Assembly: GCA_020628635.1 (NCBI GenBank)
Contig: JAHDEU010000001.1
Span: 1 to 35,677, forward strand
Length of the DNA: 35,677 nucleotides
Origin: Hellea sp.
Lineage (GTDB): Bacteria; Pseudomonadota; Alphaproteobacteria; Caulobacterales; Maricaulaceae
Reading direction: 5' to 3'
Shown here one piece after another: positions 17,582 through 25,955 of the stretch; the first letter of the stretch is position 1, and each line of letters opens with the position of its first letter. The notes under the pieces are model-generated. The model did no database searches. It saw only the letters and a program-made list of their open reading frames with translations, and was not told the origin of the DNA. The position numbers were made by a program, and so were the translations under genes.

Positions 17582-19810
17582 GTGACGGGCGTGCAGACAT
17601 TGGACGAGGACATCCGCATCCCCGAAAGCACTTCGGAGGCTTCCAAGGGGGCTGCGGACCGTCTCCTTCTGGCCTTCATGCACCGCATCGACGAGATGGG
17701 ATACCGCGTACAGGGTCGCGCCTTGCTCAGCGGGCTCGGGCTGGACGGCGATCCAGTCGACCTGTCCGTGCTGGCGGAAATGGGCGGTCGGCTTGGCCTG
17801 TCGGTCAGGACATCCGCGTTCAAGCCGAGGCGGGGCGTTCCGGACCTCCCGGCGATCCTGCAACTCGGCGAAGAGCGTGCCCTGATCGTTTACGGGCTGG
17901 ACTCGGGCGGAATGGACGTCTTCGACCCCGTCACCATGGAACGCCGCATCGCCGACCCGGGCGAACTCATCGGCGGCACGCCCGCCACATGGGTCGAGGT
18001 CCGCGTCGATGACGATGTGCAAAGCACCGAACGAACCGATGTCGCGCGCCGCCGTGGCGCCTGGTTCTGGTCCACGCTGAAAGCGGCGCGCGGTCCCTAC
18101 CTCAAGGTCGTCATCGCCTCGTTCATCGTGAACACGCTGGCCGTCGCGGCCCCGCTGTTCTCGCTCAACGTCTATGACCGGGTCCTGCCGAATTCGTCCT
18201 TCTCCACGCTCTGGGTGCTGGCGATCGGCATGGCACTTGTTCTCGTGTTCGATCTGACCTTCCGGGCCTTGCGAGGCGTGGTCGTGGATGCAGCTGGGCG
18301 CTGGGCAGATGTGCGCCTGGCATCCGTCATCTACGACCATGTCCTGAGGATGGACCTCGCGGACAGTCCCGCGCGATCCGGGGAGTTTGCCAATCGTTTG
18401 CGGGAGTTTGAGACCGTGCGCGAGTTCTTCTCTTCCGCGACGGTCATTTCCCTGTTGGACCTGATTTTCGTGTCGCTCTTTCTCTACGTCATCTACCTCG
18501 TTGGTGGGCCGATGGTGTTCATCCCGATGGCAGCCGTTGTCGTGGTCCTGCTGCTGGGCATCATCGTCCAACCCATCATGCTCAAGAGTGTCCGGGACGT
18601 GCAGGAAGAAGCCGCGCTGAAGCACGGGCTGCTGATCGAGACCATCAACAGCCTGCCCACGATCAAGAGCCTCAACGCCGAAGACCATTTCCTGCGCCGC
18701 TGGCAGACCTATGTCGCCCGGACCGCCCGTTCTACGGAAAAGGTCCGCTTTGTGTCGCAAAACCTCATGAATGCGACGCTGTCCGTCCAGTTGGCAGTGA
18801 CGGTCGGCTTGATCGTTTACGGCGCCTATCTGTTCGATGCGGGCCTGCTGTCCATGGGCGGCATCATCGCCACGGTGATGCTGGCATCGCGCGCCATCGC
18901 TCCGCTGGCATCGATCGCCGGAACGCTCTCACGCCTGCAGCAATCGTTGGTCAGCCTCGGCAACCTCAACGACATCATGGTCGGACGAATGGAAAACGAG
19001 ACGGCGGATCTGGGCGTGTCCCGCTCGATCGGCACGGGCGACATCCTGCTCGACAATGTGGGCTACACCTATCCGGAATCCGAGGTGGCGGCGCTTGAGG
19101 ACATCAGCCTGCGCATACCTGCGGGCATGCGCCTGGGCATCATCGGCAAGGTCGGCGCGGGCAAATCGACGCTGGTCGGCCTGCTCGCCGGTCTCCACCG
19201 TCCCGGCGCGGGCACGGTGCGCATCGACGGGATCAATATAGAACAGATCCACACGCGCGACCTGCGCGACGGCTTGGGCCATGTCGGCCAGGATGTGTCG
19301 CTGTTCGCCGGAACGCTGCGCGACAATCTCGTCATGGGCATGCCGCATGTGTCCGACGCCGCCATTGTCGAGGCCGCAAAGATCACCGGCGCGGCCGAGT
19401 TCATCGACGCCCATCCAAAGGGATACGGCATGGAGATCGGGGAGCGTGGGCGCCGGCTTTCCGGAGGCCAGCGGCAGCTGGTCGCGCTGACGCGCACGCT
19501 GCTGCGCGAACCCGCGATCATCGTTCTGGACGAGCCGACCTCTGCCATGGACGTCGGCAGCGAAACCGTGTTTCTCGACAGGCTGGAAAAGGCAGTGGGC
19601 GCGCGCACGCTGATCGTGTCCACCCATCGTCACTCCGTCTTGCGGATTGTCGACCATCTCCTGGTTCTCGACAGGGGCAAACTCGCCGCCTTCGGTCCCA
19701 AGGACGATGTCCTCCATTTGCTCTCACGCCGCTCGCAGCAGAAAAACGGGTCTGAAGACGGCAAAGTCGTGCCACTGGCCACGGCCACGGCCAAGGCGGG
19801 ACCGGTCTGA
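17582..19810 (+). CDS. Type I secretion ABC exporter (LssB/LapB type, degenerate C39-like domain)
   Basis: This 742-residue protein starts at a GTG 4 bp after the tolC-like stop. Residues about 25-140 form a C39 peptidase-like domain without the catalytic cysteine, as in exporters of RTX and Lap-type adhesins, where it binds rather than cuts the substrate. The membrane domain (about 160-450) has six expected helices. The ATPase domain has all motifs: Walker A GKVGAGKST (522-530, K528), signature LSGGQRQ (626-632), Walker B IIVLDE (646-651) and H-loop H682. It drives secretion of the substrate through HlyD and TolC partners. The overlapping hlyD-like start (TGATG) shows an operon. The likely substrate is the adhesin at the left edge, by inference. 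Confidence 0.92.
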   Translation: MTGVQTLDEDIRIPESTSEASKGAADRLLLAFMHRIDEMGYRVQGRALLSGLGLDGDPVDLSVLAEMGGRLGLSVRTSAFKPRRGVPDLPAILQLGEERALIVYGLDSGGMDVFDPVTMERRIADPGELIGGTPATWVEVRVDDDVQSTERTDVARRRGAWFWSTLKAARGPYLKVVIASFIVNTLAVAAPLFSLNVYDRVLPNSSFSTLWVLAIGMALVLVFDLTFRALRGVVVDAAGRWADVRLASVIYDHVLRMDLADSPARSGEFANRLREFETVREFFSSATVISLLDLIFVSLFLYVIYLVGGPMVFIPMAAVVVVLLLGIIVQPIMLKSVRDVQEEAALKHGLLIETINSLPTIKSLNAEDHFLRRWQTYVARTARSTEKVRFVSQNLMNATLSVQLAVTVGLIVYGAYLFDAGLLSMGGIIATVMLASRAIAPLASIAGTLSRLQQSLVSLGNLNDIMVGRMENETADLGVSRSIGTGDILLDNVGYTYPESEVAALEDISLRIPAGMRLGIIGKVGAGKSTLVGLLAGLHRPGAGTVRIDGINIEQIHTRDLRDGLGHVGQDVSLFAGTLRDNLVMGMPHVSDAAIVEAAKITGAAEFIDAHPKGYGMEIGERGRRLSGGQRQLVALTRTLLREPAIIVLDEPTSAMDVGSETVFLDRLEKAVGARTLIVSTHRHSVLRIVDHLLVLDRGKLAAFGPKDDVLHLLSRRSQQKNGSEDGKVVPLATATAKAGPV

Positions 19811-21102
19811 TGCGCGACGCCAGACACGCATCAAGCCGTCCCGACATCGGGCGTGCGGGCTGGGTTTTCACCCTCGCCACGCTGACCCTGCTGGGCGCGG
19901 GCGTGGCCTGGGCCTCCGTCGCGGAAGTCGAGGAGGTCACACGCGGAGATGGCCGCATCGTCCCAAGCTCCCGCATCCAAGTGGTTCAGAGCCTGGAGGG
20001 CGGTTTGCTGTCGCAGCTCCATGTCGAGGAGGGAATGCGGGTCCGCACCGGTGATCTCCTGCTGCAGATCGACGACACCCAATTTGCCGCCAGCGCGGAA
20101 GAGGTCGATGCCAAGCGCATGGCGCTGATCGGCAAGGTGGCGCGTCTGAACTCGGAAATCAGTGGTGCCGCACGCCTGCGCTTTCCCGATGGCTTTGCCG
20201 ACGACAACCCCGAAATCGCCCAATCGGAGACCCGGCTTTTCCAGGCACGCCGCACGGCCCTGTCCGGAGAGATCCAGACCTTGCGCGCGCGCGCGGAGCA
20301 ACGCCGCCAGGAGGGCGCGGAATTGCGCGCAACGGAGCGGCAGCTTCGCAACGAGATCGACCTGCTCGACAACGAGATCGCGCTCAATGCGACTGTCGCC
20401 GACATCGTTCCCGAGGCCGAGCGCCTGCGCCTTCGCAAGGAGCGCGAAACCCTGCTCGGCGAATTGGATGTCAGCCGGTCCGGACAGTCGCGCATCGATG
20501 CCGCCCTGACCGAGATAGACAGCCAGATCGGCCAGGCGCGGTCGCAATTCAGATCCGAGGCCCAGGGCCTTCTGACCGAGGCCGAGGCCGAACTGTCCGT
20601 CGTCATGGCGAGTTCGAAATCCACCGATGACCGGCTGGAGCGCTCGGGTCTGCGCTCGCCCGTGGACGGCATCGTCAATGCGATCCACGTCACAACGACA
20701 GGCGGGGTGATCGCTCCGGGCGAAGCCTTGGTCGAGATCGTGCCGGAAGGCGATACGCTGCAGATCGAAGCACGCATCCGGCCGCAGGACATTGCGTTCC
20801 TCGTTCCGAACCAGCCCGCGCGCGTGACGATCACGGCCTATGACTATTCGATCTATGGCGGCCTGTCGGGCCGGGTCGAACGCATCGGTGCCGACAGCCT
20901 GACGGACGAGGTGACGGGGGAGACCTATTTCCCGATCGACATCGTTGCCGATGCGGCCGGCATAAAGTCGGGCGGGGAGACCCTGCCCATCTCGCCGGGC
21001 ATGGTCGCCAGCGTCGACATCATCACAGGCGAAAAGACGATTCTGCAATATCTGCTGAAGCCGGTGCGCAAGGCGCGTTTCGAAGCGCTGCGTGAACGCT
21101 GA
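19810..21102 (+). CDS. HlyD-family periplasmic adaptor of the type I secretion system (LapC-like)
   Basis: This 430-residue membrane fusion protein has one N-terminal helix (about residues 17-38, GWVFTLATLTLLGAGVAWASV). The first half of the lipoyl domain follows (VVQSLEGGLLSQLHVEEGMRVRTGDLLLQIDD), then a long alpha-helical hairpin rich in Glu, Arg and Gln (about 95-280), then the second lipoyl half (LRSPVDGIVNAIHVTTTGGVIAPGEALVEIVPEG). The C-terminal beta domain carries ISPGMVASVDIITGEKTILQYLLKPV, a hallmark of type I adaptors. It bridges the ABC exporter and the TolC-like channel. Its ATG overlaps the exporter stop. Confidence 0.93.
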   Translation: MRDARHASSRPDIGRAGWVFTLATLTLLGAGVAWASVAEVEEVTRGDGRIVPSSRIQVVQSLEGGLLSQLHVEEGMRVRTGDLLLQIDDTQFAASAEEVDAKRMALIGKVARLNSEISGAARLRFPDGFADDNPEIAQSETRLFQARRTALSGEIQTLRARAEQRRQEGAELRATERQLRNEIDLLDNEIALNATVADIVPEAERLRLRKERETLLGELDVSRSGQSRIDAALTEIDSQIGQARSQFRSEAQGLLTEAEAELSVVMASSKSTDDRLERSGLRSPVDGIVNAIHVTTTGGVIAPGEALVEIVPEGDTLQIEARIRPQDIAFLVPNQPARVTITAYDYSIYGGLSGRVERIGADSLTDEVTGETYFPIDIVADAAGIKSGGETLPISPGMVASVDIITGEKTILQYLLKPVRKARFEALRER

Positions 21103-21126
21103 ACGAAGTGACCAGGGGTAATCACT

Positions 21127-21813
21127 ATGGATCTGAGCATAATGACTGATGGTCGTGGCGATCACAGCGGACTGCCGCCGGACGGACGTCCGGACCCGGA
21201 CGTGTCCGCCAGGAACGAGATCTCGCACGAGCCCGTCCGCCCGCGCGTCATACAATATCAAGGCAAGCGCTACGGCATCCGCATGGAGGAATGTTTCTGG
21301 GACGTGCTGGAAAACGAAGCCCGCGCGCGCGGCTGCCGCCTCAACGAGCTCGTCCACGATACCTATAATGCGGAGGAGGCGCAGCGCAACAAGACGGCTT
21401 ACCTGCGAGAGCATGCAACGCGATGGCTGTCCGAGCAGCTCGAAGATGCGCGTCGGCAACTCGAGATGGATCGCAGCCAGATCATCAACATACTGAGAAT
21501 GACGCGGCGACCCGCCCTGCTGATCGAGAACAACCTGTGCGCCGCGCGTTTCAACAGCCCGTTTCGCGATTGGATCGGTGCCCGGACCCGGCTGGATCTT
21601 GACAAGGACCTCAGCCGCCTGCGCGTCAGTTTCCAGGCATCGCGCCGAGTCCTCGAAGAGAGGCTCCGCGACTCCGGTGGACTGAGCCGCGCCGAACCGG
21701 CTGCGATCCTCGTACCGGGCTTGGCCATTCCGTTGAAACTCGACATCACATTCCTGTCGGACAAGCCGTCCATGCCCCACATGCTGGCAGTCTTCCACAA
21801 CGCCGACGACTGA
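21127..21813 (+). CDS. Ribbon-helix-helix (RHH_4-type) protein with a C-terminal sensor-like domain
   Basis: This 228-residue protein has residues about 44-80 (YQGKRYGIRMEECFWDVLENEA, then CRLNELVHDTY) that match the RHH_4 pattern common in alphaproteobacteria: a beta strand (YGIRME) followed by two helices. A helical linker (about 85-125) joins it to a C-terminal region (about 130-225) with a PAS-like feel (RPALLIENNLCAARFNSPFRDWIG). I cannot assign that region to a family. It starts 24 bp after the hlyD-like gene, so it is probably the fourth gene of the secretion operon. A role as repressor or sensor of the adhesin/secretion genes is inference. Confidence 0.8.
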   Translation: MDLSIMTDGRGDHSGLPPDGRPDPDVSARNEISHEPVRPRVIQYQGKRYGIRMEECFWDVLENEARARGCRLNELVHDTYNAEEAQRNKTAYLREHATRWLSEQLEDARRQLEMDRSQIINILRMTRRPALLIENNLCAARFNSPFRDWIGARTRLDLDKDLSRLRVSFQASRRVLEERLRDSGGLSRAEPAAILVPGLAIPLKLDITFLSDKPSMPHMLAVFHNADD

Positions 21814-21874
21814 CGACCTCTCTGTCGGGGTGTGAGAGCGGAAGGCACCCAACAGAAGAAAGGGGTATCGAGAC

Positions 21875-22273
21875 ATGTCCCCGGATGCAGCCAGGCGGTC
21901 AGCGCTTGAGCTCGTCGAAAAGGTTGACCCGTTCGCCGACCTTGGCCCCGATGCCGCGTGCATCATCTCGCTCGGTGTATCGAAGACACTCTCAGCCCCG
22001 GATCCTTGTATGCGAGCGTGTGTTTTTTCCACTTGCAATGCGAATCGCACTCAAAGCGGAGCGCTTGATGGGATGCTGGTGCCAGGACAGTATTGGGTGC
22101 GCGCCGAGCGCATGGGCTCTCGTGCGAAAGGCGGTGGGATGCGCACCGAGTCTGACAAGTCAGAGATGTGGGTCGAGTGGGCCGCTGCCGGCGTGTCGGG
22201 GCGCGGGGCTTTGACGGACGCAACGACCCCTCTATCGCGCTGGCATGGAACGTTGACGAACCGTCAGAGGTGA
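21875..22273 (+). CDS. Possible small ORFan (doubtful)
   Basis: A 132-codon frame with an AAAGGGG ribosome site ahead of its ATG. The first 40 codons look protein-like and have a moderate bias for G/C at third positions, but later codons lose this bias and the sequence matches no family I know. It fills part of the otherwise gene-free 21814-22390 stretch between the RHH gene and the methyltransferase, which is on the opposite strand. It may be a decayed gene or chance. The stretch also contains an inverted repeat TCTGAC-aa-GTCAGA (22151-22164). Nothing else is recognisable there. Confidence 0.25.
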   Translation: MSPDAARRSALELVEKVDPFADLGPDAACIISLGVSKTLSAPDPCMRACVFSTCNANRTQSGALDGMLVPGQYWVRAERMGSRAKGGGMRTESDKSEMWVEWAAAGVSGRGALTDATTPLSRWHGTLTNRQR

Positions 22274-22390
22274 TGCGTCGAAACCGGACGTCCGCCTTTT
22301 CCCGCCGCAGCGCAGGGGGCAGGCGCCTTGCAGTGTTTGCATCCGGTTGCAGTCCCTGCTGCTGGCCCGGTTGCCTGCCTCAGTCCTCGC

Positions 22391-23125
22391 CTATGTGCCC
22401 TTGAGCAGGACGGTGATGGAGCTCTCGATACCGTCGCGCGTGTTGTCGCGGCCCAAGGTCACGGCCTCGGGCGCCAGGCCGAAGCTGTTCAGCAGCTTGG
22501 TGAACTCGGCAGACGTCCATTCGCGAACATGGGCGGGATTGGCGGGCGGGCCGAGCGAGCCCGGCTCGCGCACCAGGGCGCGGTCGGGAGTGGACATGAA
22601 CGCGTAGCGCCATTCGTGGCGCGTCAACCGGAGCAGGCTGAGCAGGCGCTCCGGCCGGATCATATGCTCAATCACGTCCGAGCACACGACGATGCTGCCC
22701 CGCACGGTGGCGAGAAAGTTGGGCGCGGGCCGCTTGGCTTCCAGGTCGATCTCCCGCCACTCGCGGTCCGGCAGCCTTTCCCGGTTGGACTGTATGGTTT
22801 CGGGCACGTCGAAGCCGATCGTCCTCAGCGCTCCCATGTTGGCCAATTTGCGACCGGTTCCGCAGCCGAGATCGACGACATGCCCGCCGGTCCGGGCCGC
22901 AGTCCAAGCCGCCTGGATATAGATATCGGGCTGCCAGGTCAGGCCATCCTGCACTTCCCAGTCCATGTGCGGATCAGGCGAGGTATTGGAGACATACCCG
23001 TCTGGAAGAAAGTAGTCCTGCACGTCCGTTGGCTCCGCTTTGCCAGTCCAGGCCAAGGCATCAATCGGAAACTCGCGCTCCACGCTGCCTTGGCTGTGAC
23101 AGTCCACCGGAAACCGGCATTCCAT
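22391..23125 (-). CDS. SAM-dependent methyltransferase (class I)
   Basis: This 244-residue protein has a class I Rossmann methyltransferase fold. Motif I is VVDLGCGTGRKL (about residues 82-93), the next strand gives GFDVPE, and a CSDVIEHM motif (about 147-154) follows, typical of Methyltransf_11/23 proteins. The N-terminal 80 residues contain PDGYVSNTSPDPHMDWEVQDGLTWQPDIY, which suggests a substrate-binding lid. The substrate is unknown. The neighbouring glycosyltransferases suggest a sugar or glycan, but that is inference. It is transcribed away from them, across a 90-bp AT-rich divergent gap. No strong ribosome site precedes the ATG. Confidence 0.85.
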   Translation of the reverse strand: MECRFPVDCHSQGSVEREFPIDALAWTGKAEPTDVQDYFLPDGYVSNTSPDPHMDWEVQDGLTWQPDIYIQAAWTAARTGGHVVDLGCGTGRKLANMGALRTIGFDVPETIQSNRERLPDREWREIDLEAKRPAPNFLATVRGSIVVCSDVIEHMIRPERLLSLLRLTRHEWRYAFMSTPDRALVREPGSLGPPANPAHVREWTSAEFTKLLNSFGLAPEAVTLGRDNTRDGIESSITVLLKGT

Positions 23126-23215
23126 CTAGACATAAAAACTGCGCCTGACTATAGGCTATGCCACGCCGGGTGGGACGGCAAATGTATTTATAGTTATCTA
23201 CAATTGGGGTGCAAA

Positions 23216-23389
23216 ATGACCGACAAGGACATCAAAGTGCTGGACGCTGCCGTGAAACTGGCATGCGCCGTGGTCGACAATCCGAGCTTCAACGCGCAGT
23301 TCGCGGAAACGCTGTCGCGCCGGACCGGAGAAGAAGATCCCGTGCTGATGTTCACGCGGTACTACTACAACCACCTGTCTGAGCTCTAA
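23216..23389 (+). CDS. 57-residue hypothetical protein
   Basis: A short frame with ATG at 23216, preceded by a GGGG-containing ribosome site in an otherwise AT-rich leader. The product is soluble-looking and helical (MTDKDIKVLDAAVKLACAVV), with a polar middle and a tail containing RYYYNHLSEL. It lies 66 bp before the first large glycosyltransferase in the same direction and may be cotranscribed with it. No family is recognised. Its position and coding-like composition favour a real gene; a longer in-frame reading upstream is antisense to the methyltransferase and is rejected. Confidence 0.55.
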   Translation: MTDKDIKVLDAAVKLACAVVDNPSFNAQFAETLSRRTGEEDPVLMFTRYYYNHLSEL

Positions 23390-23455
23390 TCGCCCAGGCG
23401 ACGAGGATCCCATCCTCCCCCGGGCGCGTCATTCGCACCAGAAAGTCGAATACGC

Positions 23456-25897
23456 ATGTCACGGTGCAAATCAGCTTCCGTCATCGTCAACGGACACCGC
23501 GAGGGCGAGCTGCTGGCTCGCACGCTGCGTTCCGCCGTGGCCGCCAAACATGTGGCGGCGCGCGACAAGATCCGCATCAACATCCTGCTCGTGCTCGACA
23601 ATGCGGACAGTGCGACGCGGGCTGTTGCCAAGCGCTTCGGCGACGAGTTGGCGGCGGTGCACGAAGTCTCCTACCGCAATCTGGGCGACAGCCGGCAGCA
23701 CGGCGTGCGCGAGGCAAAGGATGACTGGCTGTTCTTTCTGGACGGCGACGACCTGATTTCCGACAATTGGTTCGCGGCCGCCGCCGCACATGCCAATGCC
23801 GACCGCCAGCGCAAGGCCACGGTCTATCACACAGAGCTGTTCGTGGGCTTCGATGCACAGGTCTTCTACCGGCGCGCCATGTCCACGGACGATCCGGAGT
23901 TCGACCCCTACGGGCTGATCTGCGACTGGTTCTTCTGCAACAACCTGTTCGTCCATCGCTCGATCCTGACCGACTGCCCGATCCAGCCCTACGACCACGA
24001 TGCGGGCTATGGTGCGGAGGACTGGCATTGGAGCTGCGAAACGACGGCGCGCGGCATCCGCCGAGATTTCGTTCCGGGCACGGCCTATTTCTACCGCATC
24101 AAACCGGCCGAGTTGAGCCTGGGCATGACCAGCGGCCTGATCCACAAGACGACCGAGCTCTTCTCCACGGACTATCTGGACCGCTACCGCTCGACGTTTT
24201 CCAAGAGCGCGACCAGCCGCGCCGAAGTGGCGGCGGAGCCCAAACTCGCGCGTTTCCGCCAATCGGTCCCGGCATGGTATTTCGAGCTGGCGGAGCGCGG
24301 CGCCATGATCGACGCGAAGATCACCGAAACCATCCGCTTCGCCCTGTCCAATCCGGCGGCCGCGAAGACGTTCCCGCCGCGCCTGCACTATGGCGCGGGG
24401 CTGTTCTACCGTTCCGTGATCGGCGGCTTCACCCGCGGCGAGAAGATCGGCATCTGGTGGGGCGCCAACCCGGCATCGGGCGGGGGCGCCCTGTTGCCCG
24501 ACATCGTTGCCATGACCCGCAAACATTTCGGCAAGTCACAGCAGATCGTCGTCATGAGCGAGCTGGACAGCTTCGAGAACCGCCGGCTGCAGGCTCTCTA
24601 CACCTCGGACGACGTGCTGATCGTCGATGCCAAGGACACGCTCGACCATATGAACATGCCAGACCACTATCTGGCAGCCGTGCTGATCCGGCTGTTCATC
24701 CAGTTCCGGTTCAAGGCAACGATCAACGTGGCCTCGACACTGTTGCCCGTGGCCGCGCAGACATACCCCAAGGCCTTGCGCACCGAAGCGCCGTCGACGC
24801 TGCACATCTTCCTGCAACGCGGGCTCGACCATTCCGACATGGAGCTGTCCCACATGCTGGGTTCGCTGCGCGCTTTCCGCATGCAGTCCAATTCGGGACT
24901 GGTTGCAACGGACCGGCTGGCGCGGCACGTTTCCGCACAGGCGGGCGTGCCGATCCGGGTACAGGCCGATCCACTTTTTGCGCAGATGGTGGAAGAGCGC
25001 CTGACGCCGGGCGGAACGCCGGGCAAGGCCGCATATCTGCCAGGGCCGGACACGCTCGCAGCGCTGCTGGATGTTCGCGCGCCCGCGTCGCGCGCGACGA
25101 CGTCCCAGCAACGCTACAAGCATACCGCGTTCGTTCTGCACGACGGCGGTGAGACGCAGCTCGCCGGACTGGAGCGGGCCATGGGCAGCGCCCTGGGCCA
25201 GGGCAAGCGGCCGACCCACCGCAACATCGTGATCACGGCCCAGCGCCATCTCGGCTCACTGCCTTTCGCGACCGAACCCTCGACGCGTTTCAAGGGCGGG
25301 CAGCGTTTCCGCGTTGCCGAGCACCCCAATATCGAAGTCCACGCGTTCGCATCGCTTTCGATCGGCGACGCACTGAAACTGATTGAGAAACGGACCGCTT
25401 CCAAGGATGTCCTGATTGCAAGCGCAAAAGCCGTGCCCAGTGCCGGTTTCCTCCAAAAGGCCTTCGGCATGGGCGCAAAGCCGAACAAGTCAGCGTCCGC
25501 CAGGACCAAGAAAGCATCCCGCGGCGGGGTCGGCATGCCGGCCTTCGTCCACTCCGTTCGCGGCCCGGTCTTCGACATATGCGACAGGCAGTCCATGCTG
25601 CACGGGGGCGATGCGACATCCATCCTGCTGGACACCACCTTGTCCATGGGCGCGTTGACGGCCTCGCCGGAATTCATCGCACGACTGGCGGAAAGGCAGG
25701 CGCTGTCATCGCTGCCTTTCACGTCCGACCTCTGCCTGCTCGTTCTCGCGGCCATGGCGGTGCATGACGAGGCGCTGAGCGTGTTGCCGGAGACGGTTGT
25801 GGGCACGCTGTCCCCGGCCGTTCTCACCATGGACCAGAGATTGCATGCGCTCGAAGCCTTGGCGTTGGACGAGCCGATGCTATCGGTTGCGGAATAG
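23456..25897 (+). CDS. Large multidomain glycosyltransferase (GT2 N-terminus)
   Basis: This 813-residue protein has an N-terminal family-2 GT-A domain (about residues 6-230): SVIVNGHREGELLARTLRSA, a nucleotide-sugar/metal-binding DGDD motif at D96-D99, and a likely catalytic acid in AEDWHW (E188-D189). The middle (about 325-480) starts with KIGIWWGANPASGGGALLPDIV and looks like a second Rossmann-type or GT-B half domain; this is less certain. The last 300 residues have no recognised domain. The likely role is transfer of sugars in a surface glycan or to a protein, in the cytoplasm. The next gene, also a glycosyltransferase, starts 58 bp downstream. Size and domain content differ from standard GT2 enzymes of about 300 residues. 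Confidence 0.8.
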   Translation: MSRCKSASVIVNGHREGELLARTLRSAVAAKHVAARDKIRINILLVLDNADSATRAVAKRFGDELAAVHEVSYRNLGDSRQHGVREAKDDWLFFLDGDDLISDNWFAAAAAHANADRQRKATVYHTELFVGFDAQVFYRRAMSTDDPEFDPYGLICDWFFCNNLFVHRSILTDCPIQPYDHDAGYGAEDWHWSCETTARGIRRDFVPGTAYFYRIKPAELSLGMTSGLIHKTTELFSTDYLDRYRSTFSKSATSRAEVAAEPKLARFRQSVPAWYFELAERGAMIDAKITETIRFALSNPAAAKTFPPRLHYGAGLFYRSVIGGFTRGEKIGIWWGANPASGGGALLPDIVAMTRKHFGKSQQIVVMSELDSFENRRLQALYTSDDVLIVDAKDTLDHMNMPDHYLAAVLIRLFIQFRFKATINVASTLLPVAAQTYPKALRTEAPSTLHIFLQRGLDHSDMELSHMLGSLRAFRMQSNSGLVATDRLARHVSAQAGVPIRVQADPLFAQMVEERLTPGGTPGKAAYLPGPDTLAALLDVRAPASRATTSQQRYKHTAFVLHDGGETQLAGLERAMGSALGQGKRPTHRNIVITAQRHLGSLPFATEPSTRFKGGQRFRVAEHPNIEVHAFASLSIGDALKLIEKRTASKDVLIASAKAVPSAGFLQKAFGMGAKPNKSASARTKKASRGGVGMPAFVHSVRGPVFDICDRQSMLHGGDATSILLDTTLSMGALTASPEFIARLAERQALSSLPFTSDLCLLVLAAMAVHDEALSVLPETVVGTLSPAVLTMDQRLHALEALALDEPMLSVAE

Positions 25898-25955
25898 CGG
25901 GCACGAGAAAGCAGGCGAGGCAGGCCGGGTTTCGGCTGCCGGAAAGATACGATCC

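Noticed and set aside
17582..18010. Active C39 bacteriocin-type peptidase in the exporter
   Set aside because: The N-terminal domain lacks the catalytic cysteine motif, so it is a C39-like domain and no double-glycine leader processing is expected.
19831..22050. A 739-codon minus-strand frame opposite the HlyD-like and RHH genes
   Set aside because: Antisense shadow: the plus strand carries two well-recognised proteins over the same DNA, and the minus product resembles no family.
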